Shown: piece by piece, positions 1 through 10,887 of the stretch | How positions within the stretch are numbered: position 1 is the stretch's first letter | Layout of the letters: every line of letters begins with the position of its first letter | Assembly: GCA_014898415.1 (NCBI GenBank) | Contig: RCTD01000002.1 | Span: 2,728,001-2,792,000 of the forward strand | Direction of reading: 5' to 3' | From: Stromatinia cepivora | Lineage: Eukaryota > Ascomycota > Leotiomycetes > Helotiales > Sclerotiniaceae | Length of the DNA: 64,000 bases | The notes under the pieces: generated by a model | The model's database searches: none | What the model saw: the letters and a program-made list of their open reading frames with translations, nothing else | Told to the model about the DNA's origin: nothing | Translations under genes and position numbers: made by a program

Positions 1-138
1 TATTAGTTATATTAATATATATTATATAATTATTAATAGAATAATAAAGTTTTGTATAAAGATTGCTTTCGAAAGATTCAAGAAAATATTAGAATTAGTA
101 ATTTAAAAGAATTGAATAAGATATTCTTAATAAGGGAA
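1..138 (+). pseudogene. 3' end of copia C pol (RNase H tail), RIP-degraded
   Basis: This is the end of the pol gene of a plus-strand Ty1/copia element (copia C) whose body lies left of the window. It is collinear, in reverse complement, with the RNase H tail of copia A at about 2692-2830. There the opposite strand reads a copia-like KYIDINYHFIKNL stretch followed by an NIIANRITKP stretch, the usual end of copia RNase H. A purine run (AATAAGGGAA, 129-138) next to the LTR is the polypurine tract. Stops and A/T-rich codons show that it is dead. Confidence 0.7.
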
Positions 139-304
139 TATTGGAAATGAGATTATTATAGGATTAGAATTAAGGTTATGTGATTATAATGGTATATAAA
201 CTATATTTGGGGATAACCTCAATTCTATTTTTATTAGAATTATAAATCCTTAGTTCAATCTATATAGTCAATAATACTACTATTTCCTGTACCAAAAGTT
301 AACA
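139..304 (+). repeat. 3' LTR of copia C (166-bp LTR family 1)
   Basis: This 166-bp LTR matches the LTRs at 2526-2691, 7787-7952, 51389-51554 and 56701-56866, which lie in the other orientation. Its ends are TATTGGAAATGAG (from TGTTGG by G to A) and AAAGTTAACA. It is inserted head-on into the 5' internal region of copia B, which resumes at 305. The 5 bp after it are AAAAC; the matching duplication would lie outside the window. Confidence 0.85.
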
Positions 305-550
305 AAAACCATTTTTTCCTTTTCAATTGTATCTTTATTTATTTGAATTATTATTTATAGTTGTTTTGATCGAACTTCGAAAAATTGTTTGATTTTGATA
401 TTGTAAAAATTTCTTATTGTTTGATAAATATCGAAGATAATCTTCAAGTTTTTAAGATAATCTTAAAAAATAAAAAATAAAATTTATAAAATTATATTAT
501 AATATATTTTCTTATAACTATACAAACTTGCTTTTCACTTTTGCTATAAT
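305..550 (-). mobile_element. Copia B, 5' internal region, part 1
   Basis: This segment is collinear with 7315-7600 of copia A and 56205-56490 of copia D, the leader and gag start of the 5.4 kb copia family on the minus strand. It is cut at 304/305 by copia C and at 550/551 by a gag-only LTR element, and resumes at 2226. No open frame remains. Confidence 0.75.
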
Positions 551-700
551 TGTCACGAGATACACGTGATCGCGTACGATCGGGCTAGTACAGTATTAAG
601 CTCCGAGCCGATTATATATATAGCTTTATAACACACTCTCTTTAACTCTATAACTTTTAATTCTAAGGTTGATCTTTAAACATTCATTAGGTTCGTTATA
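551..700 (+). repeat. 5' LTR of gag-only element copy 1
   Basis: This 150-bp direct repeat pairs with 2076-2225. Its 3' terminus reads GTTCGTTATA where the partner reads GTTCGTCACA, a C to T difference typical of RIP. The sequence after it (TTATTAAAAGCTC...) is not a standard TGG-type primer site, and I could not assign a primer tRNA. Confidence 0.9.
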
Positions 701-866
701 TTATTAAAAGCTCTTCCAGATAAGAAATAGAATAACATCTGTATATACTCATATATACTTCATTTACTCCTGTCTAGGTACATGCTCATACTCTTTCGTT
801 TGCATATGGATCTTTTTGATATTATTCGAAAATATTATCTTTTTTTTTACTCTTAATTTTTAAGCT

Positions 867-2006
867 ATAGATTACAATTCGATAAACTTCATGATTGCAG
901 AACTTTGTGGCGAAATGATTCATCAATGAAATGAAATCTTGTTTCTACATTCCTTGATTCTCGAATGCATTCCTACTGTTTATACTCTTTCTCATCCGAA
1001 ACCCTCTTTCCTTGATTCTGAAAAGTTCAATAGTAGCTTTTAAAAGTTCGATACCTGGCTTCCTTCGATTCGAACGAAATTACAAATAGACGATACTGCA
1101 ATCGGCAATTTTACAATTCAATTTTATTATGTTTATCTCAATCTCGAATCTTATATACAAATTATGGTATTACCTCAGTTTTCTTTTCTTGATTAAAACG
1201 TTCCCTTAGATTATACGATGATCCTGAATTAATTCATATATATTTATAACAATCCGAATAAAGTCTAAGAAGCCGAAAATAAGCTATTCATTTTCAAACA
1301 AGGAATCGATTCTCTATATACCTATATTGCAAAATTCGAAAGGACCTTTTACAAAGTCAAAGGTCAGAATTGATCTAATTTAAATAAAATCTCAACCTTT
1401 CACAATGGATTCAATATTACTTTTAGAAATCGTCTTTCTCAACAACTTTCTTTTTCCCATTCTTATCCCGATTTTGTTTAGGTTATATAATAATTAACTG
1501 CTCGTACAGCAAATGGATTCCCTGTATCATCCCACTTTAGTGAACCTAGAGCCCCACATATATTATAGAATCCATTTCATTCTCGAAATCACGATCCAAT
1601 AGACATTAGCAATCTTAATGTTATTGATGCCCTTAACCCTTTTGATATTCAATTGGATAAGCCCGATCGTACCTTGATTCTATTCTGCGTACGAGCATCC
1701 GAGTTTTCCCCTTCTGAAAGAATTCTTTTGTACAAGCAAAATAAATGTATATAATATAGAAGTAACTCTTATTGAATACAAATCTGTCCGCTAGATTTGT
1801 ATCAAGGATTTCGAGATCGACAAAAGTCTGTTCCGGCTATTACATTGATTATTGAGTCCGAAAACGACGATGATGAGGATCTAGGAGAGGTAATCAATAG
1901 CCGATATTTTGAAGATCGCTTGAAGAAGGTATATGGTACGATGGATGCATATTCGTTAACTATAATGCAATTCGTATATCAAGAATTTTTATCAAAAGAA
2001 GATTAG
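867..2006 (+). pseudogene. gag of the gag-only LTR element, copy 1
   Basis: One frame runs 380 codons from a mutated start (ATA at 867; ATG in copy 2) to the stop at 2006, broken by a few RIP-type stops such as TGA at 927 and TAA at 1263. From about 1245 to 1480 it reads like a Ty3/gypsy-type Retrotrans_gag domain, with YTYIAKFERTFYK followed by FRNRLSQQLSF. The last 69 codons (1797-2006) are open and acidic (SENDDDEDLGE). There is no CCHC zinc knuckle and no protease motif. The assignment to the gag family is by pattern, so it is moderate; the frame itself is supported by both copies having exactly the same length. Confidence 0.7.
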
Positions 2007-2060
2007 TGATCATTTTATATTTAAGTCATTCATTTAAAATGAATTCGAGGCGAATTCTTC

Positions 2061-2075
2061 AAAAAGGGAGGATAG
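2061..2075 (+). other. Polypurine tract of gag-only element copy 1
   Basis: AAAAAGGGAGGATAG lies directly before the 3' LTR at 2076. It is the expected primer for plus-strand DNA synthesis. Confidence 0.75.
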
Positions 2076-2225
2076 TATTACGAAATACATGTGATCGCAT
2101 ATAATCGGGCTAGTATAGTATTAAGCTCCGAGCTGATCATATATATAGCTTCGTAGTACACTCTCTTTAACTCTGTAGCTTTTAATTCTAAGGTTGATCT
2201 CTAAACGCTCGTTGGGTTCGTCACA
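2076..2225 (+). repeat. 3' LTR of gag-only element copy 1
   Basis: This LTR is partner to 551-700. Its last 40 bp are essentially unmutated (ending CTCGTTGGGTTCGTCACA), whereas its first 40 bp carry several C to T and G to A changes. Confidence 0.9.
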
Positions 2226-2441
2226 ATAATTCTGTATCAATCTTATACAAACTATTTTCCGTTTTAATCTATAATATTATAAATTATAAATTATAAATTA
2301 TATTATTATATTTCAATTCTACTTCGATAATATTATATAAAAACTTTGATTTTCATTCTATTTCATCTTTACTAGCTATACTAATCCTTTCTCGATTTGT
2401 TTTATTTTCTAATTATTATTATACAATCGGATCTCATAATC
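2226..2441 (-). mobile_element. Copia B, 5' internal region, part 2
   Basis: This continues copia B after the gag-only insertion and aligns with 7605-7786 of copia A and about 56495-56700 of copia D. A triplicated AAATTATAA motif (2275-2300) is a local expansion. The mutated primer site (complement of GGTTATGAGAT) sits at the right end, next to the LTR that starts at 2442. Confidence 0.75.
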
Positions 2442-2525
2442 TATTAACTTTTGATACAGGAAATAATAGTATTGTTGATTATATAAATTGAACTAAGGAT
2501 CTATTATTCTAGTAAGAATAGAATT
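2442..2525 (-). repeat. 5' LTR of copia B, left part (split by copia A)
   Basis: This is the first 84 bp of a family 1 LTR in plus-strand order, starting TATTAACTTTTGATACAGG. Copia A is inserted inside it, and the LTR resumes at 7958 after the duplicated GAATT. Together the parts restore one LTR of about 166 bp. Confidence 0.85.
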
Positions 2526-2691
2526 TGTTAACTTTTGGTGCAGGAAGTAGTAGTATTGTTGATTATATAGATTGAATTAAGGATTTATAATTCTAGTAGG
2601 AATAGATTTGAGATTATCCCCAAATATAATCTGTGCACTATTGTGATCATATAACCTCAATTCTAATCCTATAATGATCTCATTTCCAATA
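2526..2691 (-). repeat. 3' LTR of copia A
   Basis: This 166-bp LTR begins TGTTAACTTTTGGTGCAGG in plus-strand order and ends TTTCCAATA. On the minus strand it is preceded by an AATAAAGGAA polypurine tract (about 2692-2702). Confidence 0.9.
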
Positions 2692-2739
2692 TTCCTTTAT
2701 TGAGGATATCCTATTCGATCCTTTTAAATTATTAATCCT

Positions 2740-5700
2740 AATATTTTCTTAAACTTTTCGAAAGCAATCTTTGTATAAGGTTTCGTTATTCTGTTGGCAA
2801 TTATATTATATATATTGATATAATTAATGACGATTTTCTTTTTTTCTATTAAATTCTTGATAAAGTGATAATTGATATCTATATATTTGGATTATTTGTA
2901 CAAATGTAGGTTCTTGATTAAAGTTAAAATATTCTGATTGTTATTAAGTATTTAAACTATATCTCTATTCTTTCTAATATAATTTGATTTGAATAAATCT
3001 TTGAATATTTATATAATCTATCTTCTTTGTTTGATGAATATTGTTATTGTAATATATTCTGATTCTGTATTAAAGATAGTTACAAATATTTGTTTCTTGT
3101 TAGTCTATAATATAGAGCTTTTATAGAATATTACAACTTTTTTTAAAATACTTTTCCGATTATATTTATTACTAGCCCAATCTATATCTATATATATCTT
3201 TATTGTATTATCAAATATATTATATTCTTTACAAATATCAGATTATATTTCTTTTAATCTGAATTATAATTTCTGTTTGATTGTTGATTATAGATATCGT
3301 ATTAGATTCTTCAAAGCTATAATATAATGTTTTGCTGATTTTGTTATAAATTGTGAAAGTCTTTCAATTAAGAATGTTATATTTGATCGAGTATATACTA
3401 TTAGATGAATTACATTTTTTATTCATTATTGATATTTGTTTATATTTACTAATTCATTATTATCAGTTACTGATCAGAGATAAATATAATCCATTATTAA
3501 TAGTTTCTTGATTTGATATTGTCTATATATAATACTATATTTAATTAATATAGTATCGAGATATTCTTTTTGATCTATAATTAATATATATACTTTTCTA
3601 TTGCGAATAACTCTAATATTTAGGATCTTATTAATCTTCTTTAGATTTTTAGTATTAAAATAGATTGATAGCTTTTCATCGAATCAAATGATTTGCAATG
3701 ATGTATGTAATATAATAATAATATCATCGATATATACCAGTAATATTATATTATAGTTTTTGAATATATATAGATATAAATCTGCCAAACTTTATATAAA
3801 ACTTATACTTAAAAATTTTTTCTTTAATAATAAATTCCAATCCCTTTCAACTTACTTCAAACCATATAGATTTTGTAGGGCTTATAATATATATCCCTTT
3901 TTGACTTTGATACCTTAGAATGATTTGAAGTAGATCTTTTTCTTCAAATACAATTCAATAAAAACATTTTTGATATCGAAATATAAATATTCCAAATTTT
4001 CCTTTACAATGATAATTAGGAATAGTTTGAATATATTTAGCCTTATTATTGATATAAACATTTCGTTGTAATCTTTTCCTAATATTTAATTAAACTCTTA
4101 AACTACTAATCTTATTTTGAATTGTTCTACTTTGTTATCCTTAATCTTAATTATAAATATTCATTTTATCAAAACCAGATTACTTCCTTTAAGAAGTATA
4201 TATTCTTCTCAAATATCATTTTGAATCAAAGATATAATTTCCTTTTGAATAACTTCCTTTCATTTTTCAGAATATTCTTGATTCGATATTGTTTCCTTAT
4301 AAATTCTTGGTATTTTGATTTCTAGAACTTCTTTAATCAAATATACTTTATCTTCTATATTATCTATATTTATTAATGAAATTATGAAATCTGAAACGAT
4401 CTTGTTTTTGATATAAGGGTTCATCTTGTAAATAATTGGGATTGTAATTATAATATATTCTATATTTTTTTGAGTTTTGGTCTGTATAAATATTGTAATC
4501 AATATCTTTATAATCTTGCTTTTTCATTCTTTTTCAGGATCTTATTCTATATCTCTTTTCCGTTTTCGTATTAGATATTTTAAGAGTTCATTTTTAAGAT
4601 CTATTATATTTTTTTATTCGATTTCAAATGATTATGGATTTACTTTGCTTTCTAATTCTATTGAAATGAATTTATCAACAAAATTTAAGATAATCTTAAA
4701 TTTTGTTCTTAATACAGATTCAGGGTTTACAGAAGTTGACTCTTAGACTGGAATTTCTGGAATGATGGATTCGATATTTGAAGTATTCTTGAAAGAAGAT
4801 TCTTGATTTGTTTTTTGGATATTGTCATCTTTATTTTCATTATATATTGATATTAATATATCTAATTTACCTGATTTCAATTCGACAATTAAAATGTTTG
4901 ATATAATTATTAAACTCAATATAATATTTACTAAAGAGAATATTTAGAACAAAAATGATATAAGTATTGTATTTGATATTAAAGATAGAGAAAGTATCTT
5001 ATTTATTATTGATCTACTACGAGATCTTCGATCTGACTCTACATTCTTTATTCTTTATAAGCCTAATTCATAATTTCTTAATTTAAAATCCAAATCTCCT
5101 TTTCGATGAGATTTATCTATAATTACTTTACTTAATCGAAATATATAGTCTAATTCTAGAAAATATACTTTGATATATTTATTCATAACTTTTGAATATT
5201 CTAAAAATATATCAACTCTCGAAATATCCTATAACTTATTATATCTTTACCCTTTCGGAATAATCTTGGGATTAATATAAGTATAACATTTATTCCCCTA
5301 GATTTTATACATCTTTATATCTGATATTATATTTATAAAAGCTTTTATAAAGAATCAATCTATTCTATTTATATTAGAACCAATACTAATACAATTCCTG
5401 ATATAAATATCGTATTTTATAACTTCATCCCAAAACTTTAATAATAATCTAGTTTCTTTTAATATTGCTTTTATATCTATTTCTGCAATTTTTATATTCT
5501 ATTCTGTAGGTTTGTTTTGATATAAAAAAACAATTATTATAATTTCGAATTATATATCTAATAACCATTCACAAATAGCTTATAGGAATTCCGATACATT
5601 ATCAATCCTAACTATAATAATCTTTTCTCCAATAACCAATTCCATCTTCTTTTTTCAAGTTTTCAATATTTAAATTATATCATCTTTTTATTTAAATAAT

Positions 5701-7570
5701 ATAATCCAATTTACTTTTATACAATTATTAATGATTAATATAAAATAACAATTCCCTTGAATCGATTTTGAGAATGATCCTGCAATATCGAAATATATAA
5801 ATTCGAATCTCTTTGATTTATATCGATTCAATTACTTCAGAATACAATTGATCATCTTAATGAATATACACATTTTATAGATATCTAATTCAATTGGAAT
5901 CTTTATTGATTTGATTATATTGAATACCTTATATAAATTCTTAATCTTATCTGAACCTAGATAATTGAATCTTCAATACCATAATAGATATCTCTTTTTC
6001 TCCTTGAATATTAATTCGTTGTTAATGCTTTTGATATCATCGATTATCTTTGAAGAAAAGTTTTTTTCCTAATCATTTTAATATATATTCAAACAAAAAG
6101 CTATATCCTTGTATCCTTTAATCATATATAAAACCATATATATTCTGTTTTGTATTTTAATATAGATAATTTTTTTATTATCCTGCTTGAAATATATATA
6201 ATAAGAATTGAATTCCCTTTATAGCCCTATGTCACAGATCCTTTTTCCTGATAACAAGTTTACTCCTAATCCTGGTATAAAATTATCTTCGTATATCATA
6301 TCTATTAAACCTCAATAACAATAATATATCACTCCTCTACCAACCTTTATCCTTTATTTGATAATAGGATCTATTGGTCTGAATAATAAAGGTTAATCAG
6401 ATATATATAAAGAAGCGTCTATATTGGTATATCATTTATTAGAGAAAGTTTTACTAATGATTTTCTTTATTAAATTGCAATCTTTCTCTATTATATCCTT
6501 AATATCAGAATCTGATTCAGAGATATTGTTAATAAAATATACTTGATCTTTCTTATTGAAATAAATCTTCTTCAAATTCGATGATCCTCTTCTTTTTTAA
6601 TAACAAAGATAATTATAAAGGAATTTATTGGTTCATATTAAATACAGACAGTTTCGTATATAATGACCTTCTTTTTGATATAGATCATAAATATTATTTG
6701 GGATTTCGAAATCTGATTCTTGATGTCGAGAAACGTATTTAGATCCTTTCATAATTTATATTCATTCTGATCTATCCTTAAAACAAAGTTCCTTAATCTA
6801 TAAATACTTGATTTTATCATCGATACTAAAATTGATTTGGATATCCAATATATCCACTACTCCTTAATAATTGATTAAAAGATTATATATTAAAACCAAA
6901 AACAAAATAATATCTTAATATATTGATCGATAACTTTCGTTTGCAAGTCCTAATTTCCTTCTATCTTCTTTCAGTTTATCCCAAATTTCGATAATAATTA
7001 TATCAGAATAGATATCGGATTGAAATTTGAAGTTCTGGATCATCATTATATATATATTGATTATGATTGTATTAACTCTAGTATATTTCGATTTAAAATA
7101 TCTCCAAAGTATATATACTATTGAATATTCGTTGATAAAGATTTCATTATCATTATTAAATGTTATACAAATATATAATAATATATTCGCTTTATTCTTT
7201 AAGTATTTTGATTTCAATTCGATATTGTAATATATACGACCATTGATCTTGTAAATAGATACTATATTGGATCCTGTAATCTATATATATTCATTTAATA
7301 TTTAATCAATTATATAAAATTATCCTTTCCCTTTCAATTATATTTTTATTTGTCTAAACCATCGTTTATAATTGTTTTAATTGAACTTCGAAGGATTGTT
7401 TGGTTTCGATATTGTGAAGATTTCTTATTGTTTAATAGATATCGAAGATAATCTTCAGGTTTTTAAGATAGTTTTAAAAAATATATAACAAATAAATTCA
7501 GGATAATAAAAAAATAAAAAAATAAAACAATAAGAAAATTCATAAAATCATATTATAATATATTTTCTTA
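2740..7570 (-). pseudogene. gag-pol of copia A, degraded
   Basis: On the minus strand the fragments run in copia order. A gag piece (6915-7217, 100 codons) comes first. The integrase core around 5600-5830 shows a DIAGPF-like first aspartate motif and, further on, an IIVRIDN motif for the second. A linker leads to the RT entry (4260-4502), which reads EIKIPRIYKETISNQEYSEK like the copia KSYKEAI..P..W motif. The DIKNAF RT motif follows near 3950-3990, and RNase H ends near 2760-2900 with a KYIDINYHFIKNL-like segment. Stops are mostly TAG/TAA at former CAG/TGG/CAA codons. The open frames on the opposite strand here (4122-4325, 4477-4746, 7027-7230) are shadows. Confidence 0.8.
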
Positions 7571-7773
7571 TAATTATGCGAATTTGCTCTTCGCTTTTGT
7601 TATAATTCTGTATCGGCATTGTACAGACTGTTCTCCATTTTGGCCTGTAATATTAAAAGTTATAAACTATATTATCGTATTTCAACTCTGCTTCAGTGAC
7701 ACTATATGAAAACTCTGATTTTCACTCTGTTTCACCCCTACTAGCTATACTTTCTAGTCACTACTATGCAACC

Positions 7774-7786
7774 GGATCTCATAACC
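7774..7786 (-). other. Primer binding site of copia A
   Basis: On the minus strand this reads GGTTATGAGATCC, directly after the 5' LTR. GGTTATGAG(CCC) is complementary to the anticodon stem-loop of initiator tRNA-Met. This half-tRNA priming is established for Drosophila copia. Confidence 0.75.
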
Positions 7787-7952
7787 TGTTAACTTTTGGT
7801 GCAGGAAGTAGTAGTATTGTTGATTATATAAATTGAACTAAGGATTTATAATTCTAGTAGGAGTAGATTTGAGGTTATCCCCAAATATAGTCTGTGCACC
7901 ATTGTGATCACGTGACCTCAATTCTAATCCTATGATGACCTCATTTCCAATA
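7787..7952 (-). repeat. 5' LTR of copia A
   Basis: This 166-bp LTR is partner to 2526-2691. It is little mutated, keeping GTGATCACGTGACCTC where the 3' LTR has GTGATCATATAACCTC. Confidence 0.9.
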
Positions 7953-7957
7953 GAATT

Positions 7958-8039
7958 GAGGTTATTCCCAAATATGGTCTGTGCACCATTGTGATCACGT
8001 GACCTCAATTCTAATCCTATGATGGCCTCATTTCCAACA
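7958..8039 (-). repeat. 5' LTR of copia B, right part
   Basis: This is the outer 82 bp of copia B's 5' LTR, separated from 2442-2525 by the insertion of copia A. It is almost free of RIP changes and ends CTCATTTCCAACA. Confidence 0.85.
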
Positions 8040-8190
8040 ATATATTATAATATAGGATTATATTTTAAGAAAAGTTAAATAATCGAAAAATAATAATTCG
8101 GGAATAGATCTTTTTTAAAGATTTTATAGAAATACTATTTGTAGATAATGAAAATATCTTTATAAATATTTTATAAATCGAATTTATTTT

Positions 8191-8340
8191 TGTCACGAGA
8201 TACACGTGATCGCGTACGATCGGACTAGTACGGTACTAAGCTCCGAGCCGATCATATATATAGCTTCGTAGCACACTCTCTTTAGTTTTATAACTTTTAA
8301 TTCTAAGGTTGATTTTTAAATGTTCGTTGGATTCATTATA
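8191..8340 (+). repeat. 5' LTR of gag-only element copy 2
   Basis: The 150-bp LTR begins TGTCACGAGATACACGTGAT and ends ATTCATTATA. The first 100 bp are the cleanest copy of this LTR in the window. Confidence 0.9.
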
Positions 8341-8507
8341 TTATTAAAAGTTCTTTTAGATAAGAAATGGAATAACATTTGTATATACTTATGTATACTT
8401 CGTTTGTTTTTGTTTAGGTATATCGTTTATACTCTTTCGCTTATATATAAATCTTTTTGATATTATTCGAAGATATTGTTTTTTTTCTTATCTTTAATTT
8501 CTAAGTT

Positions 8508-9647
8508 ATGGATTACAATTCGATAAACCTTGCGATTGCAGAATTTCGTAGCGAAGTGATTCGTCAATGAAATGAAATCTCATTTTTACATTTCCTAATT
8601 CTCGAATGTATTCCTGTTGCTTATACTCCTTCTCGTTTGAAACCCTCTTTTTCTGATCCTGAAAAGTTCAGTAGTAGCTCTCAAAAATTCGATACCTAGC
8701 TTCCTTCGATTCGAACGAAACTATAAATAAATAATACTACGATTAACAATTTTATAGTTCAATTTTATTATATTTATCTCAATCTCGAATCTCATATACA
8801 AACTATAATATTATCTTAGCTTTCTTTTCTTGATCAAAACATTCCTTTAGATTATACAACGATCCTAAATCAACTCATATATGTTTATAACAATCCGAAT
8901 AAAATTCAAGAAACCAAAGATAAATTATTCATTCTCAAATAAGGAACTGATTCTCTATATACCTATATTGCAAAATTCGAAAGGATCCTTTACAAAGCCA
9001 AAGGTCAAAATTGACCCGATTCGAATAAAATCTTAATCTTTTGTAATGGATTTAATATTATTTTTAGAAATCGTTTTTCTCAATAACTTTTTCTTCCCCA
9101 TTCTTATTTTGATTTTATTCAGGTTATGCAATAATTAGCTGTTTATATAGCGAATGGATTCCCTGTATCATTCTACTCTAATGAATCTAGAGCCCTATAT
9201 ATATTACAGAATTCATTCTACTTTCGAAATTACGATTCAATGAATATTAGTAATTTTAATATTATTAATATTCTTAGTTCTTTTGATACCCAATCGGACA
9301 AATTCGATTGTATTTTGATTCTACCTTGTGTATGAATATTCAAGTTTTCCCCTTCTGAAAGAACTCTCTTGTGCAAATAAAATAAATGTGTATGATATAA
9401 AAGTAATTTTTATTGAGTACGAGTCTATCCATTAGATCTATATCAAAGAATCCAAGATCAATAAAAGCCTGTTTTGGCTATTATATTGACTATTGAGTTC
9501 GAAAGCAACGATAATAAGGATTTAGGAGAGATAATCAATAACCAATATTTTGAAGATCGTTTGAAAAAAGCAAATGGTACGATGAATACATATTCGTTGG
9601 CTATGATGCAATTTGTATATTAGGAATTTTTATTAAAAGAAGATTAG
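8508..9647 (+). pseudogene. gag of the gag-only LTR element, copy 2
   Basis: The frame starts with an intact ATG (8508, MDYNSINLAIAEFRSE) and runs 1140 nt to TAG at 9645-9647, exactly the length of the copy 1 frame. Several internal RIP stops destroy it. The start choice rests on ATG-GAT-TAC being conserved (ATA-GAT-TAC in copy 1), 167 bp after the 5' LTR. No pol domain is present. Confidence 0.7.
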
Positions 9648-9716
9648 TAATCATTTTGTATTTAAATTATTCATTTAAAGTGAATTCGAGGCAAACTTTT
9701 CAGAAAAGGAGAATAG

Positions 9717-9866
9717 TATCATGAGATATATATAATCGCGTACAATCGGACTAGTACAGTACTAAACTCCGAGCCGATCATATATATAGCTTCGTAGCAC
9801 ACTCTCTTTAGCTCTGTAGCTTTTAATTCTAAGGTTGATCTCTAAACGCTCGTTGGGTTCGTCACA
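9717..9866 (+). repeat. 3' LTR of gag-only element copy 2
   Basis: This 150-bp LTR is partner to 8191-8340. The start is mutated (TATCATGAGATATAT) and the end is clean (CTCGTTGGGTTCGTCACA). Confidence 0.9.
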
Positions 9867-9871
9867 ATTTT

Positions 9872-10573
9872 TTTATTTAAAGATTTATTGAAATAAAATA
9901 ATATATAAAGTAAATTGATTTTCAAAGAATTTTTTATTTAATAATTTTAATAGAAAAAGATTATTTTTGAAAACTTTGTTAAAATTAAAGAAATAGAAAC
10001 TTTTTATTAAATTAAATCGATTAAGACTAAAAATTTGCTTTGATCGTTTTAAAGTTAAAAATTGATATAAATAAAACTAAAAGTAATATACTTTTATTAA
10101 TTTTATTTTAATAATATAATTTTGGTTTTTAACAATAATAATCAATTTATTTTGTAATTCTTGAATGAAAACATATTTCGATTTTAGATTGAAAAACTTT
10201 ATTAAAATATATAAATAATACATATATAAACTATTTATAATAATTTATTCTTTCAATAATACGGTGGTTTTCTATTCTATTTGTTTAATAATATATTAAT
10301 CGTTTATTAAAAAATATTATTCTTCTTCAAATTGATAATTTAAATCATAAGAATAACTTTTCAGCTTTTATAAAGAATTTAAAACTGTTTTAAAATTATC
10401 AAAAACTGAATTATTATCATTTAAAACAAGTTTTGTATTATAATCAATTATACAATAACAAAATATCAATCTATTCAGAATAAATAAATTAAAAAGAACT
10501 TTTTTCGAAAGATCAAAATAATAATCTTTTTTTTCCTATTTGTTGATATTTGTAATTACAAGCTCCGAAATTG
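9872..10573. other. AT-rich gene-free stretch, probably gypsy K 3' region
   Basis: About 700 bp of very AT-rich DNA without a usable frame. It lies where the 3' non-integrase part of gypsy K should continue, but I could not align it convincingly with gypsy J, so that origin is inference. Confidence 0.3.
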
Positions 10574-10578
10574 ATATA

Positions 10579-10887
10579 TGTCACGGAAAGCCTTGCGATC
10601 CCCTGTATCCTACGAAGGATCAAGGATATACTTTCCAATCGGAATGAAGGATCTTCTAGATCTTACCAATCTCTCCGATTGATAAAATGATCCTAATATA
10701 CTAGTAAATAAAGATCTAATTTAATCGAAATATTTATCAATTAGATAATCATTCATTTATTCTATATATATAATCTTCGATTTAATAATCAAAAACAAAT
10801 CATTCAATTCTATTCATTCTATTAATCATATATACCATCTATTCCCCGATCTCTGAAACTGCTCTGTAGTCATACTATCCCGTGATA
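10579..10887 (+). repeat. Solo LTR of the E family (LTR family 2)
   Basis: A 309-bp LTR (TGTCACGGAAAGCC...CCCGTGATA) is flanked by a perfect ATATA duplication (10574-10578 and 10888-10892). No internal element sequence remains, so this is a recombination remnant. It matches the LTRs of copia E (26348-26656, 42503-42812) and G (57355-57662). Confidence 0.92.

Larger units (their letters stand above)
551..2225 (+). mobile_element. Gag-only non-autonomous LTR retrotransposon, copy 1
   Basis: This is a complete 1675-bp LTR element inserted in copia B, with a perfect 5-bp target duplication ATAAT (546-550 and 2226-2230). The LTRs are 150 bp each (551-700, 2076-2225), begin TGTCACGAGAT and end CGTCACA. 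A polypurine tract (AAAAAGGGAGGATAG, 2061-2075) directly precedes the 3' LTR. The internal 1.37 kb holds one gag-like reading frame and no room for protease, RT or integrase. A second copy at 8191-9866 has the same structure to within 1 bp, so the short form is the family's real structure and not a private deletion. It would need pol enzymes in trans. Confidence 0.9.
2526..7952 (-). mobile_element. Copia A: complete but RIP-dead Ty1/copia element
   Basis: This 5427-bp minus-strand element has 166-bp LTRs (2526-2691 and 7787-7952) and a perfect target duplication GAATT (2521-2525 and 7953-7957). It is inserted in the LTR of copia B. The order read on the minus strand is LTR, primer site, gag, protease, integrase, RT, RNase H, polypurine tract, LTR, the copia order. 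Copia D (51389-56866) is the same family. All coding frames are broken by stops. Confidence 0.92.
8191..9866 (+). mobile_element. Gag-only non-autonomous LTR retrotransposon, copy 2
   Basis: This 1676-bp element has 150-bp LTRs (8191-8340 and 9717-9866), a perfect target duplication ATTTT (8186-8190 and 9867-9871) and a polypurine run (CAGAAAAGGAGAATAG) before the 3' LTR. It is collinear with copy 1 (551-2225) over its whole length. It carries more C to T and G to A changes inside, but its LTRs are better preserved. It appears to lie in the 3' part of gypsy remnant K. Confidence 0.9.

Noticed and set aside
4477..4746. 89-codon plus-strand frame, and the similar 53333-53608
   Set aside because: Both lie opposite the integrase-RT linker of copia A and D; they are shadows of the minus-strand pol gene.
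7787..8039. Tandemly duplicated LTR
   Set aside because: The GAATT target duplication shows one complete LTR of copia A followed by the outer half of copia B's LTR.
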